Assembly: GCF_963675165.1 (NCBI RefSeq)
Contig: NC_087388.1
Span: forward strand, 6,295,651-6,359,650
DNA length: 64,000 nt
Direction: 5' to 3'
DNA from: Halichondria panicea
Lineage: Eukaryota > Porifera > Demospongiae > Suberitida > Halichondriidae
The position numbers and the translations under genes were made by a program. Each line of letters begins with the position of its first letter. Positions within the stretch are counted from its first letter, which is position 1. Below the pieces are notes generated by a model. The model saw nothing but the letters and a program-made list of their open reading frames with translations. It had not been told where the DNA came from and made no database searches. Shown in pieces: positions 21,594 to 32,439 of the stretch.

Positions 21594-23144
21594 TATGACC
21601 ATATAATGTAAGTGGTTCTGACCAATCCCTTTATATGGTTTATATAGTTTACATAAAAGTACACACGCTGTTTTGTATTATAGACTGTGTTGTATGGCTT
21701 CTTAGTTACGAGCACTTGAAAATTCACCGAAATTTACTGCATATTTCAGTGACCCACATACTTTGTAGAGCGAGCATAATGTTTGCCATGAATAATATGA
21801 GACTGAATACAAACTGTATACCACCGTATTCTTTATGATAAATATGGCCTTTTAGGTGCCACGAAAGCATGAAAGGGGGTGGGCACTCGGGCACTCATTA
21901 AAAGGTCAAAGGTCATCGTTGTAACCTTCAATTAAGTGTTAAGGGATAATCAAGAGACCGGCTAATTTATATTACGAAAAGTCTGTGTGGGTGTGTACAA
22001 TCTCAACAACACACGGATTGTGCTAAGAAAGACTCAATATTTATGCCTCGAGGCGTAGCCGCACGAGGGATACGGTAAAGCTGACTGTGTGTGTGTGTGT
22101 CTGTGTGTGTCTGTTCCAGCTGTAACTGCTCAACGGTTGCAATGCGACGAAAGCTAACAGCTTTTATAGGCTTCTAGCCACGTTCTCTTGGATTTTGATT
22201 CGTGGATTTGCAAACTAAAGCTTCTTTCTCGAGTTATGGCTAGTTTGACTCACATTGAAGGCTGTTGCAGTCTCTTCAGAATCTTTCATAGCATCATCTG
22301 TCCGCACAAACTGACTATTCAACATATGCGTTAATAGCCTTGCACTAAAGCGCTAGCTTTTTGTTAGCTACAATACTCATAAAATATCTGTTAAAACAGC
22401 TAGCTAGCTAGCATGCAGTAGCCATTTGTGAAATTGATCTCTTTGGACACACCCTTTAATTATTCCTTTGGATGTAATGCGCATGCGCGCTCATTCCCCA
22501 TGTGTGAGAAATAATATCCAAGATCCAGATCAGATCCTCCTGGCAGAATTATCTTTGTCTTGAAGGCCTGGTAAGCCACAAAACACTACCATATAACAAT
22601 ATAGATAACAATATGCATGTACACAGGTCTTTTCTTCTTAGATATTATATTATACACTGAACTACAGATCCTGGAAGAATCAATTTTCTTCTTTCTTGAG
22701 GTCCTAGTAAGCCACATAATACAACAATAGATGCATGTAAATAAGTCTTTTATTCTCAGTAGATAAGCTAACTTTAATATAAAATTCATTATAGAAACTA
22801 ATATAACACTCTTAAGACTATTAAATACTTTTCAGCGAAAGCAAAAACATGGTGAGAGGCGTTAGCACAGCGCCAGCTTGAACACTAGTAGCAATAGCAG
22901 GCCACAAAATATATTAAATTTCACAAACACACAAAAATGCAGTCACACAATGTGTCTATTCAGTTTAGTAATTAAAGTTTCTAGCGTATCAATCAAAGAG
23001 GCCGAGGCTATAATATTATTGGAAGCACTAGCTTCAAATTAAAAATTAAATCACTGCATGAAATCCATTGTACTTAAAGCTATAAGAAAAGAGACTGAGT
23101 GTGTGAACACTAATTATTCATAGGGAAGCCAAAGATCTGTCTAA
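21594..23144. other. T4-T5 intergenic region with an exon-1 relic
   Basis: 22043-22110 carries a repeat edge (GCCTCGAGGCGTAGCCGCAC leading into (GT)n) that appears inverted at 48605-48666. 22905-23015 aligns with the start of T12 exon 1 (TATTCAGTTT, TTTCTAGCGTATCAATCAA, GAGGCCGA) and then decays, so an older TRAF exon 1 stood here. 22610-22790 has short duplicated segments around CTTTTCTTCTTAGATA. No intact gene. Confidence 0.5.
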
Positions 23145-23154
23145 TCACATGATG
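23145..23154 (+). promoter_or_regulatory. M-box-like TCACATGATG upstream of T5
   Basis: 34 bp before the T5 ATG, within CTAATCACATGATGTCAG. Confidence 0.42.
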
Positions 23155-23188
23155 TCAGTAGTGTCAGTTTGTGAGACACAAAGCATGC

Positions 23189-24639
23189 ATGGCACAGTTG
23201 AGAAAAAATAAACGGTTGGACCCATCACTGAATGAGGGAGGTTATGACTACAAGTTCATAGAAGAACCTGCAGACTCTCTCAAGTGTCTCATCTGTCTGC
23301 TAGTAGTTAGGGAGCCACAACAACATGGCGGCTGTGGGAAGCTATTCTGTAAAGTGTGTATTAACAAGCACACGGTCTTTAGCATTGTCTGTCCAAATTG
23401 CAGACAGCCATTAAATAACTCAAATGGCTTTCCAACCATCTTCAATGATTTCAGAAGTAAGTGGTTAGACTATAATCATGTGTGGAAAACAGTTAATATA
23501 AATACTTCCTTTATAACCAGAAAGAAGAGATACATTATGAGTGTACTCACAACCATAAACACTGCACACACGCACATGCACATGCAGGTGATCAAGAGGT
23601 CAAGTCTCTAATGGTGTACTGCAACACTGCTTGCGGTTGGAAAGGAGAGCTGGGATCTCTCGATAATCATAAGCAGAAAGACTGTGAGAATTCAGTAGTC
23701 TTTTGCGAAAACAATTGTGGTGAAACAAATATAAGTCGAAAGAATCTCCAGGCCCATCTCGAGTCCAAGTGTCCTAATCGACTACACAAATGCCCTGACT
23801 GTGGTGCAAACAACCAGTACAAAAACCACCAACTTCATACCAAATTACATTGCCCCAAGCGATTGCATTCTTGTGTTCATTGTGGTGAAAACGGCTGCTT
23901 TGATGAGCGTACTTCTACACATTTGGAGGTTTGTCCCAATATGAAAATTGCATGTAAAAAGTGCACACAACGTATCCTGCGCTGCCAGCTGCCAACTCAC
24001 CCAAAAAAATGTATGTTTCAACCAGTGCCCTGTAAATATTCTAAAGTCGGGTGTAAAGTTCGGCCTCTACGCAAAGACCTCAAGAAGCACGAGGAAGATG
24101 ACCAACTACACCTTCGAGTTACTACAGAAACAGTGCTCGAACTAAAGAAAATACTTCCCAAACCCGTTACCCCAGTGACCTTCAGAGTCACAGATTTTGA
24201 CAAGAGCAAAACAGACAATGATGTAATCTACAGTCCTTCGTTCTACACTTCCAAAAATGGGTACAAAATGTGTTTAAGAATTTATGTCAACGGCAATAGT
24301 ACTGGCAAGGGCACACATGTCTCTGTGTTCACATGCCTTTTGATAGGTGAATATGACGACTACCTGACCTGGCCGTTCACTGGGACATTTACCATTGAGC
24401 TTCTAAATCAGTTAGAGAATCAGAACCATCACCATGAGATGCTTACAATACCAGCAGACAAATTCAGTGAAAAGGTTTTGAAAGAAGAGAGAAGAGGACG
24501 GGGATATCCTGAATTTATCTCACACACAGACCTAGCCAAACAGTCGCAGTGCCAGTACCTCAAAGATAACACTTTGATTTTTCGAGTATCTGTAGTAAAT
24601 GTACCAGATTACAAACAACATCTTGAATGTATTAACTAA
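23189..24639 (+). CDS. T5: TRAF-like protein, RING + zinc fingers + MATH (subfamily B)
   Basis: Exons 23189-23456 and 23588-24639 join in phase 1 (codon A|GT, Ser) to give 439 residues. The N-terminus MAQLRKNKRLDPSLNEGG differs from other copies because the usual ATG region has diverged; 23189 is the first in-frame ATG. RING ligands: CLIC, HGGCGKLFC, KVC and CPNC. The zinc-finger block has repeated Cys/His groups (CGWKGEL, CPDCGANNQYKNH, CVHCGENGCFDERTSTH, CKYSKVGC). The MATH domain covers roughly the last 150 residues and ends DYKQHLECIN, a tail shared only with T7 and the T17 fragment. Predicted cytoplasmic E3/adaptor; the frame is intact. Confidence 0.88.
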
Positions 24640-25035
24640 TGCTTTATGTACACGTTTATTATCTTACAATCAGTGAAGTATTTATGGGGGTGATGGTGGA
24701 TAATACTTACATTTTATACGTCACATGTCAAGCACATTATAACAAAAAGAAGTTCGTAGAATAACCTGCAGACTCTCTTCAGTGTATTATCTGTCTGCTA
24801 GTAGCATAACATGAACGATATTGGACTATAATTATTTGGTGTGGGGGTGTGTGTGTGTGTGGGGGGGGTGGGGGTGTGTGTGTGTGCATGTGTGCATATG
24901 TGTGGAAGGAGGGACAATACAAGCAACAGTCATGCAGGTACCTTAATGATTTATTAACGGACATTATGAATAGTAGGACAAAGCATTCCTAGGGCCACCC
25001 ACACGCCACACCAAGCCAAGCCATTAGACGTCTAG
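24640..25035 (+). other. T5-T6 intergenic region with an exon-1 relic and (TG)n
   Basis: 24750-24812 is a piece of RING exon 1 (AGTTCGTAGAATAACCTGCA, then TCTGTCTGCTAGTAG) with nothing around it, a dead exon. 24838-24895 is an impure TG/GGGGTG microsatellite also found before T19. Confidence 0.6.
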
Positions 25036-25045
25036 TCACATGATG
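25036..25045 (+). promoter_or_regulatory. M-box-like TCACATGATG upstream of T6
   Basis: 60 bp before the conserved ATG, in TCTAGTCACATGATGTTTAT. Confidence 0.42.
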
Positions 25046-25105
25046 TTTATTTTGTAATTTTGTTTGTCTTTTAATGGTCTAAGTAGCTGTACAGACCGTT
25101 TAAAC

Positions 25106-26598
25106 ATGTTTGGCCAATTTTCTAGCGCATCATTGAATGAGGGAGGTTACGACTACAAGTTTATAGAAGAACCTGCAGACTCTCTCAAGTGTCTCATCTG
25201 TCTGCTAGTAGTTAGGGAGCCACAACAACATGGCGGCTGTGGGAAGCTATTCTGTAAAGTGTGTATTGACAAGCACACACTCCTAAGAGATACTTGTCCA
25301 CACTGCAGGCAGCCATTAAATAACTCAAATGGCTTTCCAACCATCTTCAATGATTTCAGAAGTAAGTGGTTAGTTATTAAACAGTTAGAACTTCAATCCT
25401 TTGCGGGAACTGTATATAAATCAAAGCTTTACCACAGTATAATAAATGGGTATGTAGTACTGGATAGTGTGTCAAACACCCTGTACATGTATGAACGTAC
25501 TCATCACCATAAACACTGCACACACGCACAGGTGATCAAGAAGTCAAGTCTCTAATGGTGTACTGCAGCACTGCTTGCAGTTGGAAAGGAGAGCTGAGAT
25601 CACTCGATAATCACAAGCAAAAAGACTGTGAGAACACAGTAGTCTTTTGCGAAAACAATTGTGGTGAAATAAATATGATTCGAAAGAATCTCAAGGCCCA
25701 CCTCGAGTCCAAGTGTCCTAATCGACTACACAAATGCCCTGACTGTGGTGCAAACAACCAGTACAAAAACCACCAACTTCATACCAAATTACATTGCCCC
25801 AAGCGATTGCATTCTTGTGTTCATTGTGGTGAAAACGGCTGCTTTGATGAGCGTACTTCTACACATTTGGAGGTTTGTCCCAAGATGAAAATTGCGTGTA
25901 AAAAGTGCACACAACGTATCCTGCGCTGCCAGCTGCCAACTCATCCAAAAGAATGCACGTTTGAACCAGTGCCCTGTAAATATGCTGCAGTCGGGTGCAA
26001 AGTTTGGCCTCTACGCAAAGACGTCAAGAAGCACGAGGAAAATTACCAACTTCACCTCCAAGTTACCATAGAAACAGTGCTCGAGCTTAAGAAAATGCTT
26101 CCCAAACCAGTTGTCCCAGTTACATACCGAGTTACAGATTTTGACAAACACAAAAAGGCCAATCGTATAGTCCACAGTCCTCCGTTCTACATTTCCACAA
26201 CTGGGTACAAAATGTGCTTAAGAATAGATGCCAACGGTAATGATACTGGTGAAGGCACACATGTCTCTGTGTTCACATGTCTTTTGGCAGGAGAATATGA
26301 TGACTACCTGGCCTGGCCGTTCGTTGGGATGGTTACGATCAAGCTTCTAAATCAGCTAGAGAATCAGAGCCATTATCTAAAAACGTACAAAATACCAGCA
26401 GACAATGAAGCCAGTCAGAGAGTGGTGGATGGTAAGAGAGGACCGGGATATGGCCACCTTAAGTTCACTTCCCATGCTGACCTCGCTCACAAGCCTCGTG
26501 AAAACATTCAGTACCTCAAAGACGACACTCTAATATTCCGAGTATCTGCAGAAGCTCCTGACTACAAGCCGTGGCTGGAGTGTACCGACTGTGTGTAG
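25106..26598 (+). CDS. T6: TRAF-like protein, RING + zinc fingers + MATH (subfamily B)
   Basis: Exons 25106-25361 and 25532-26598 give 440 residues. An upstream in-frame ATG at 25064 would add 14 residues, but the conserved start is MFGQFSSASLNEGG. RING C29, C32, H42, C45, C50, C53, C64, C67, with Lys47 where canonical RINGs have the fourth ligand His. Zinc fingers are subfamily B. The MATH domain carries NQLENQSHYLKTYKIP and the tail PDYKPWLECTDCV, so its C-terminal quarter is of the type common to both subfamilies. The sequence from about 25380 onward is repeated at 45088 (T13), where lesions have accumulated; this copy is whole. Confidence 0.9.
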
Positions 26599-27197
26599 TA
26601 ACTTTATTACATAGGACAGCTAAAGTTTGAACTAATGATATTGCCTATAGTATAGTATATAGTTGACCAACGTGTACAATATATCATGTCAAAACCAGTA
26701 CTGTCATACATTATGGGCTATAACATGTCCTACCTCCTCTGGACAATCACTACCTAGCCTGTATACAAACAATGACATGCTATTGTTCAACTAACAAAGA
26801 ATGCACAACTGAAGTGGTAGACATGCACATGAACAAGCGGTCAATATTATGTCCCAGTATTTTATTTATTTAGGATAACGATTATTTAAGTATTGCATAC
26901 TGCTCTAAACCTACCACATACTTCAGGGACGTACTATATACATACATGTATGCATGTACTAAAGTCCATTTGTGTTGAGAATGGACCTGAAACTTTATTG
27001 GTACCTGCATGTTCTGGATGGAAAATGCTGTATGATCAAACTACACATTATTGGAAAGGTCTCTTTCTAAGTTTTCATAAAATCATAAAAATGTTGACAT
27101 TAGATCTACGAAATTTAAGTTACGGCTGTTAAAATAATACACACCCTTTTAACTGTCCTTGTATGGTACTAAGCAATCTTTTTCCATGCTCACTCAC
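26599..27197. other. T6-T7 intergenic region, duplicated at 46293-46891
   Basis: Almost identical to the region after T13, including the blocks CATACATTATGGGCTATAAC and AGTCCATTTGTGTTGAGAAT. 26970-27150 resembles intronic sequence of the dead ankyrin gene (GTTACGGCTGTTAAAATAAT). No TRAF exon. Confidence 0.5.
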
Positions 27198-27307
27198 CTA
27201 TCATATCTTTGCCCCCTTGTTGAGTAGGAGTCTGGCATATGAGACGAAGCCCTCCCTCCGAGTCACACTCTTGTGAGCACACACCGCCATCAGAGCCATG
27301 TAGTAGT
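27198..27307 (-). pseudogene. ankyrin-repeat exon fragment, minus strand
   Basis: Between an acceptor CACACACAG and a donor GTGAGT the minus strand reads MALMAVCAHKSVTRREGF, then YARLLLNKGAKI, an ankyrin repeat, and then meets stops (ATATGATAG), where the 31949 and 61316 copies read KVNTYDR. One of five such shards that sit downstream of TRAF genes. Confidence 0.6.
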
Positions 27308-27485
27308 CTGTGTGTGTATATGAGGATGGGTGGGGGTGGGCAATCAGCACAAGTATAATTATACGTAACTTGTATGTAGCAGGCTACAAAACATAATAAT
27401 TTATACTTACTAAAGCAAGTACTTCCCATTGTCAAGGGCTTATAATCTCTTTATAAGACCTTGCCATTGTCTATATATAGTAAAG

Positions 27486-27495
27486 TCACATGATG
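27486..27495 (+). promoter_or_regulatory. M-box-like TCACATGATG upstream of T7
   Basis: 45 bp before the T7 ATG, in AAAGTCACATGATGCATGTC. Confidence 0.38.
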
Positions 27496-27540
27496 CATGT
27501 CTATTAAGTACATGTAAGTATAGCTGTACAGTTACTAAAC

Positions 27541-29384
27541 ATGAATGGCCTATCACGTGCACTCAATGAGGGGGTTACGACTACAAGTTCATAGAAGAAC
27601 CTGCAGACTCTCTCATCTGTCTGCTAGTACTGAGTTAGGGAGCCACAACAACATGGCGGCTGTGGGAAGCTATTCTGTAAAGTGTGTATTGACAAGCACA
27701 CACTCCTAAGAGATACCTGCTGTCCACACTGCATGCAGGCAGCCATTAAATAACTCAAATGGCTTTCCAACCATCTTCAATGATTTCAGAAGTAAGTGGT
27801 GTGGAAAAAGTTAAGCTCATGGCCGTACTACAATACATAAGCTTGTATTATATGGTACAATTATTATGTACATGCAGTTGAGCCGAGCACCTGGTGCCCA
27901 CCCCCCCAACTCATCCAGATGGCTGAATATTCGGATATCAGAATGACTCATAAATAAGCCAGCCACATGCATGCACCTATCAATAATTCAAGTAGCGTTT
28001 GCATATGCATGCAAAATCAGCTAACGATCAATCTCTGACAAATGTATATAGTCTTGGACATAATGCATCAATAGACATAACAATTAAGGTAGCAAGCTAT
28101 GCTGTATATAATTATAGGCTATAAGCTAGCTGAAGTGTTTATATAGCTACTTCTGCTAATCAGCAACGCAAAAAAGTTCCAATGTGCATATGCGAGTCAG
28201 GTGTTTTCTGTGAACATCATCAAATCTTTCATCCAAGATTTTGGATGATGGGGTTCGGAAAATCGAGGCTCAACTGTAGTAGAGTTATATAAAACACCCT
28301 ATTAACATACGTTCAACCCTATACCATAAGGCGATCGAGAGGTCAAGTCTCTAATGGTGTACTGCAGCACTGCTTGCGGTTGGAAAGGAGAGCTGGGATC
28401 ACTCGATCATCATAAGCAGAAAGACTGTGAGAACACAGTAGTCTTTTGCGAAAACAATTGTGGTGAAATAAATATGTAAGTCGGAAGAATCTCCAGGCCC
28501 ACCTCGAGTCCAAGTGTCCTAATCGACTACACAAATGCCCAGACTGTGGTGCAAACAACCAGTACAAAAACCACCAACTTCATACCAAATTACATTGCCC
28601 CAAGCGATTGCATTGTTGTGTTCATTGTGGTGAAAACGGCTGCTTTGATGAGCGTACTTCTACACATTTGGAGGTTTGTCCCAAGATAATGATTGCATGT
28701 AAAAAGTGCACACAACGTATCCTGCGCTGCCAGCTACCAACTCATTTAAACGAATGCAAGTTTGAACCAGTGCCCTGCAAATACGCTAAAGTAGGGTGCA
28801 AAGTTCGGCCTCTACGCAAAGACCTCAAGAAGCATGAGGAAAATTACCAACTTCACCTCCAAGTTACCACAGAAACAGTGCTTGAGCTAAAGAAAATGCT
28901 TCCCAAACCCGTTACCTCAGTTACCTTCAGAGTCACAGATTTTAACAAGCACAAAACAGACAATGATATAGTCTACGGTCCTGTGTTCTACACTTCCACA
29001 AATGGGTATAAAATGTGCTTAAGAATAGATGCCAACGGAAGTAGCACTGGCGAAGGCACACATATCTCTGCATATATTTGCTTTTTGGCAGGTGAATACG
29101 ATGACTACCTGACCTGGCCGTTTACTGGGACGGTTACCATCGAGCTTCTAAATAGGATAGAGGATCAGAACCATCACCAGCTGTCGTTTAAAATGCCAGC
29201 ATACGAATTAAGTGACAGGGTTTTGGACTCAGAGAAGAGGGACAGTCGGGGATATCCCACATTCATCTCACACACAGACCTAGCCAAACATTCCCAGTGC
29301 CAGTACCTCAAAGATGATACTCTGATTGTTCGAGTATCTGTAGAAGTACCAGACTACAAACAATACCTTGAGTGTATCAACTAA
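27541..29384 (+). pseudogene. T7: TRAF-like pseudogene (subfamily B)
   Basis: Exon 1 (27541-27791, MNGLSRALNEG) loses one G in GAGGGGGTTACG and shifts frame before the RING. It also has a 9-bp loss around the first CLIC ligands, a 4-bp gain (CTAGTACTGAGTTAGG) and a CATG insertion at 27732-27735. The intron is about 540 bp, AT-rich and without features. Exon 2 starts at 28331, where the usual GTGATC is GCGATC. A TA inserted into AATATGAGTCGG creates ATGTAAG and stops the frame at about 28474. The rest (28608-29384) is an open zinc-finger/MATH frame ending DYKQYLECIN. T14 descends from the same copy by duplication. Confidence 0.87.
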
Positions 29385-29564
29385 TGTTTATAATTATGCA
29401 TGTATACGTGTACATACAAATTTTCTTTGTGATATTTATATCACATGACTGAGTATATTTGTGGGGGTGGTCGTAGTATACTTATACATGTACGTACGTC
29501 TTATATATATTATATGTCAGATGTCAAATGCATTGAAAAGTCAATAGACGATTAATTAGTGTAC

Positions 29565-31010
29565 AACTTTGTGGTAGAACCTGCGGACTCTCTAAAGTGT
29601 CTCATCTGTCTGCCAGTAGTTAGGGAGCCACAACAACATGGCGGCTGTGGGAAGCTATATTCTGTAAAGTGTGTATTGGAATGTACAGGAGGAACGATTG
29701 TCCTCATTGCAGACAACCAATAAGGGCATCTGGTTACCAGCAATTCGGGGGAACCATCTTTAACGATTTCAAGAGTGAGTTAAACATGAGCTAGTAAGTG
29801 TACATAATTATACACAACATTGTACTTTATACGAAATAGCTAAGCCACTATAGTAAAAGGGGTAATGAAAGGTATTTTTAAGCGGCTTGGAATCGAGGCC
29901 TATCAGAACATTTTCTGTGTCTTTTAACAAGTTTTTTTCCTCTACATGCATAGGTGATCAAGAGGTGAAGTCTCTGCTAGTATACTGCACAACCAGCTGT
30001 GGTTGGCAGGGGGAGCTACGATCAATCGAAGATCATAAGAAAAACATGTGCGAAAATACTGAAATCCCATGCCCAAATGCTTGCATGTAACACAAAGCCT
30101 ATGAGAAAAAATCTTCAGCTTCATCTTGAGACAGAATGCCTAAAGCGACTCACAAGCTCCCTAAAGTGTACGCAAGAGATAGAGTATCGAGATCTGGACA
30201 ACCACATGGCAAGAAAATTCCCCAAGAGACAGTACACATGCCCACACTGCAATGAAGCTGGTGTGTATATGATGAGAGAACTACTACACATCTAGAAGTC
30301 TGTCCTAAAGTAGAGGTCCCGTGTTATAAATGCTCGGGTACATTTTCTTGCTGCGATGAATCAAGTCATCCAGTATTTTGCCCTAATGAACCAGTTCAAT
30401 GCAAGTACTACAGTATCGGCTGTGCAGAGAAGCCTCTAAGAAAGGATAAGAGTACGCACGAAAAAAATGCACAGCTTCACCTTTCACTAGAAACAGAAGA
30501 GTTATTGAGGCTAAAGAAAGCACAGTGCTGGAAAAATGCTCTAACATTCAGAATAAAAAACTACAAGGTACTCGAATTAGAAGGAAAATATTTTTATAGC
30601 CCTCCCTTCTTAACTTCAGCATCAGGCTACAAGATGTGTATACGTGTTGATACTGGTAAAGGCACTCATGTTTCAGTGTATGCCTATCTCATGAAGGGAG
30701 ACAATGATGACTCCTTGTCCTGGCCATTCACTGGGAGAGTTACATTTGAGCTACTCAACCAACTGGAGGATGATAACCATCACAAGGAGACAACCACATT
30801 CGCAGCAGACAGTGTTTCCAGTCAGAGGGTGGTGGATCGTGAGAGAGGGGGGAAAGGACGGGCCCGGACTAAGTTCATCTCCCACGCTGACCTCGATTAC
30901 AATGTTGATAAGAAAACTCAGTACCTCAAAGGCGACACTCTATAATATTCCGAGTATCTGCAGAAGCTCCTGACTACAAGCCATGGCTAGAGTGCACCAA
31001 CTGTGTGTAG
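29565..31010 (+). pseudogene. T8: TRAF-like pseudogene (subfamily A)
   Basis: Exon 1 (about 29565-29774) lacks the start codon and NEGGYDYKF part, and has an AT insertion in AAGCTATATTCTG inside the RING. Exon 2 starts at 29954 (DQEVKSLLVYC). A CATG insertion at 30084-30087 changes GCTTGTAACAC to GCTTGCATGTAAC and makes a TAA. A zinc ligand is lost (KFPKRQ for KCPKRQ) near 30217. An AT insertion at about 30267 (GTGTATATGATG) and a TA insertion at about 30941 (CTCTATAATATTCC) shift the frame again. The MATH core stays readable (30505-30945). There are more independent micro-insertions here than in any other copy. Confidence 0.88.
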
Positions 31011-31205
31011 TGACGATATTACAGGACAATTACTAATTTGTGTGACATTGCCTATAATAGTATAGCTGAGCCAACGCATATAATAATTATATAGTACTTT
31101 CATACATTATGGGCAACATCTAGCAATGACATGTTATTTGAACGAATAACACAGGCTGCACACTCAGATGAGCAATTAATAAGCTAGATTTCAAATAGTA
31201 CCAAT
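31011..31205. other. T8 3' flank
   Basis: Shares the downstream blocks of other copies (GACGATATTACAGGACAATT, TACATTATGGGC). No gene. Confidence 0.5.
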
Positions 31206-31532
31206 TACCGTACTTATTCGATTTAAAGCGACACTTCTAAATAATTACGAAGCCAGAGGTCGTTTCTTTTGGAGGTTGAAAAATTATGTTGAAGTCCTGG
31301 TGTCGCATATTTAGAGGGTCGCATCTAATTGGAGGTTATTCTACTATCCTCGATTAAAGGCCGCTTAAATTGCATTGTTTCTTGCGGCCTGGAATCGAGG
31401 CTGTGGTTTGACCTCTATTTAGAATGCGACATAAAAAAATAATTGTCAACGCTGCAGTCGCTACTTTTAGAGGTCAGAAAATTGGAAAAGATTGAGGGTG
31501 TCGCATATTTGGAGGGTCGCTTAAGTACGGTA
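31206..31532. mobile_element. MITE family 3 (TACCGTACTTA ends)
   Basis: TACCGTACTTATTCGATTTA at the left is mirrored by TCGCTTAAGTACGGTA at the right, and internal GGAGGGTCGCAT blocks repeat in opposite orientations. About 327 bp, no ORF. Confidence 0.65.
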
Positions 31533-31540
31533 AGACGTAG

Positions 31541-31750
31541 TACCGTATAGCGGGTAATTTTGGTGGGGAAAAATATTCGTGGTTTTCGTGGTTGGAGGTC
31601 TGACCACGAATATTTTACCCACGAATAAAGCGACCTTGCCTACCTTTACCTGCAGTGCAAGCTCCAACCACGAAAATATTACCCACGAAATCTCTCAATA
31701 TTGCTGAACCACGAATACTTTGTCCCCTGAAAATTATCCGCTATACGGTA
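31541..31750. mobile_element. MITE family 1 copy, best preserved
   Basis: TACCGTATAGCGGGTAATTT at 31541 and ATCCGCTATACGGTA at 31750, with a palindromic interior built of ACCACGAAT / ATTCGTGGT units. It lies 8 bp from MITE family 3. Confidence 0.75.
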
Positions 31751-31948
31751 TAATTATAGCACCATGAACTTGCCTCATAAACAACGTACAATATACACCA
31801 TAAACACATGTTGTACTGAGGGAGAAAACATATAGAATACCGTATAATTGTTCAACCATGTTCTTCGAATTCAGTAATTATGGCTGTTGAAAAATTCGAA
31901 CCCTCCTTGGGAAATTGTAGAATGGCATGTAGCCAAAAAATTTTTCAC

Positions 31949-32058
31949 CTGTCGTATGTGTTGACCTTTGCCCCCTTGTTGAGTAGGAGTCTGGCACATG
32001 AGACGAGGCCCTCCCTCCGAGTCACACTACACTTGTGAGCACAGAGCCGTGTAGTAGT
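31949..32058 (-). pseudogene. ankyrin-repeat exon fragment, minus strand
   Basis: Contains LLLNKGAKVNTYDR with a GTGAAA donor, but a block around the first Cys (CACCGCCATC in other copies) is missing. Confidence 0.55.
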
Positions 32059-32302
32059 CTGTGTGTGGGTGGGTGTGGGTAAAAATTTTGTCCTCACGAA
32101 AATAATATTAAATCGCAAAAATACTCACAAATAATTGGATATTGCATTAAAACCGCCATGATAATTTCACAACTTGAGTAAGAATTAGCAGAATGAGCTG
32201 AACAGTGAAATCGCAAACAAATCTATCTGTGAAAATATGCTACCTTAAGGTACCCGCTATATAGGGCCACCCATGCACACACCACACCACACCATTGTCT
32301 AG

Positions 32303-32312
32303 TCACATGATA
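32303..32312 (+). promoter_or_regulatory. M-box-like TCACATGATA upstream of T9
   Basis: 127 bp before the T9 ATG; a second TCACATG lies at about 32398, within 40 bp of the ATG. Confidence 0.4.
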
Positions 32313-32439
32313 TCTATTGTGTTTCTCTATATAAGTACGTGTATAGCTGCACAGTTATTATAATCTCTTTATAAGCCTTTGACATTGTCTAGTGAAGTCA
32401 CATGTAAGTAGCTAGCTGCACAGTTAGTTTATACTAAAC

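Noticed and set aside
23248-23445. Repeated minus-strand ORF of about 65 residues opposite the RING exon (also at 25153, 39976, 44842, 49673, 52155, 59425, 62420)
   Set aside because: It is the complement of a highly conserved RING exon; its conservation follows from the sense strand, and it has no start context or partner exons.
27190-27435. Minus-strand ORF reading GSDGGVCSQECDSEGG as a Cys-rich secreted domain
   Set aside because: The neighbouring frame between the same splice signals gives a clear ankyrin repeat with the tail KVNTYDR in two other copies, so the Cys-rich frame is a shadow.
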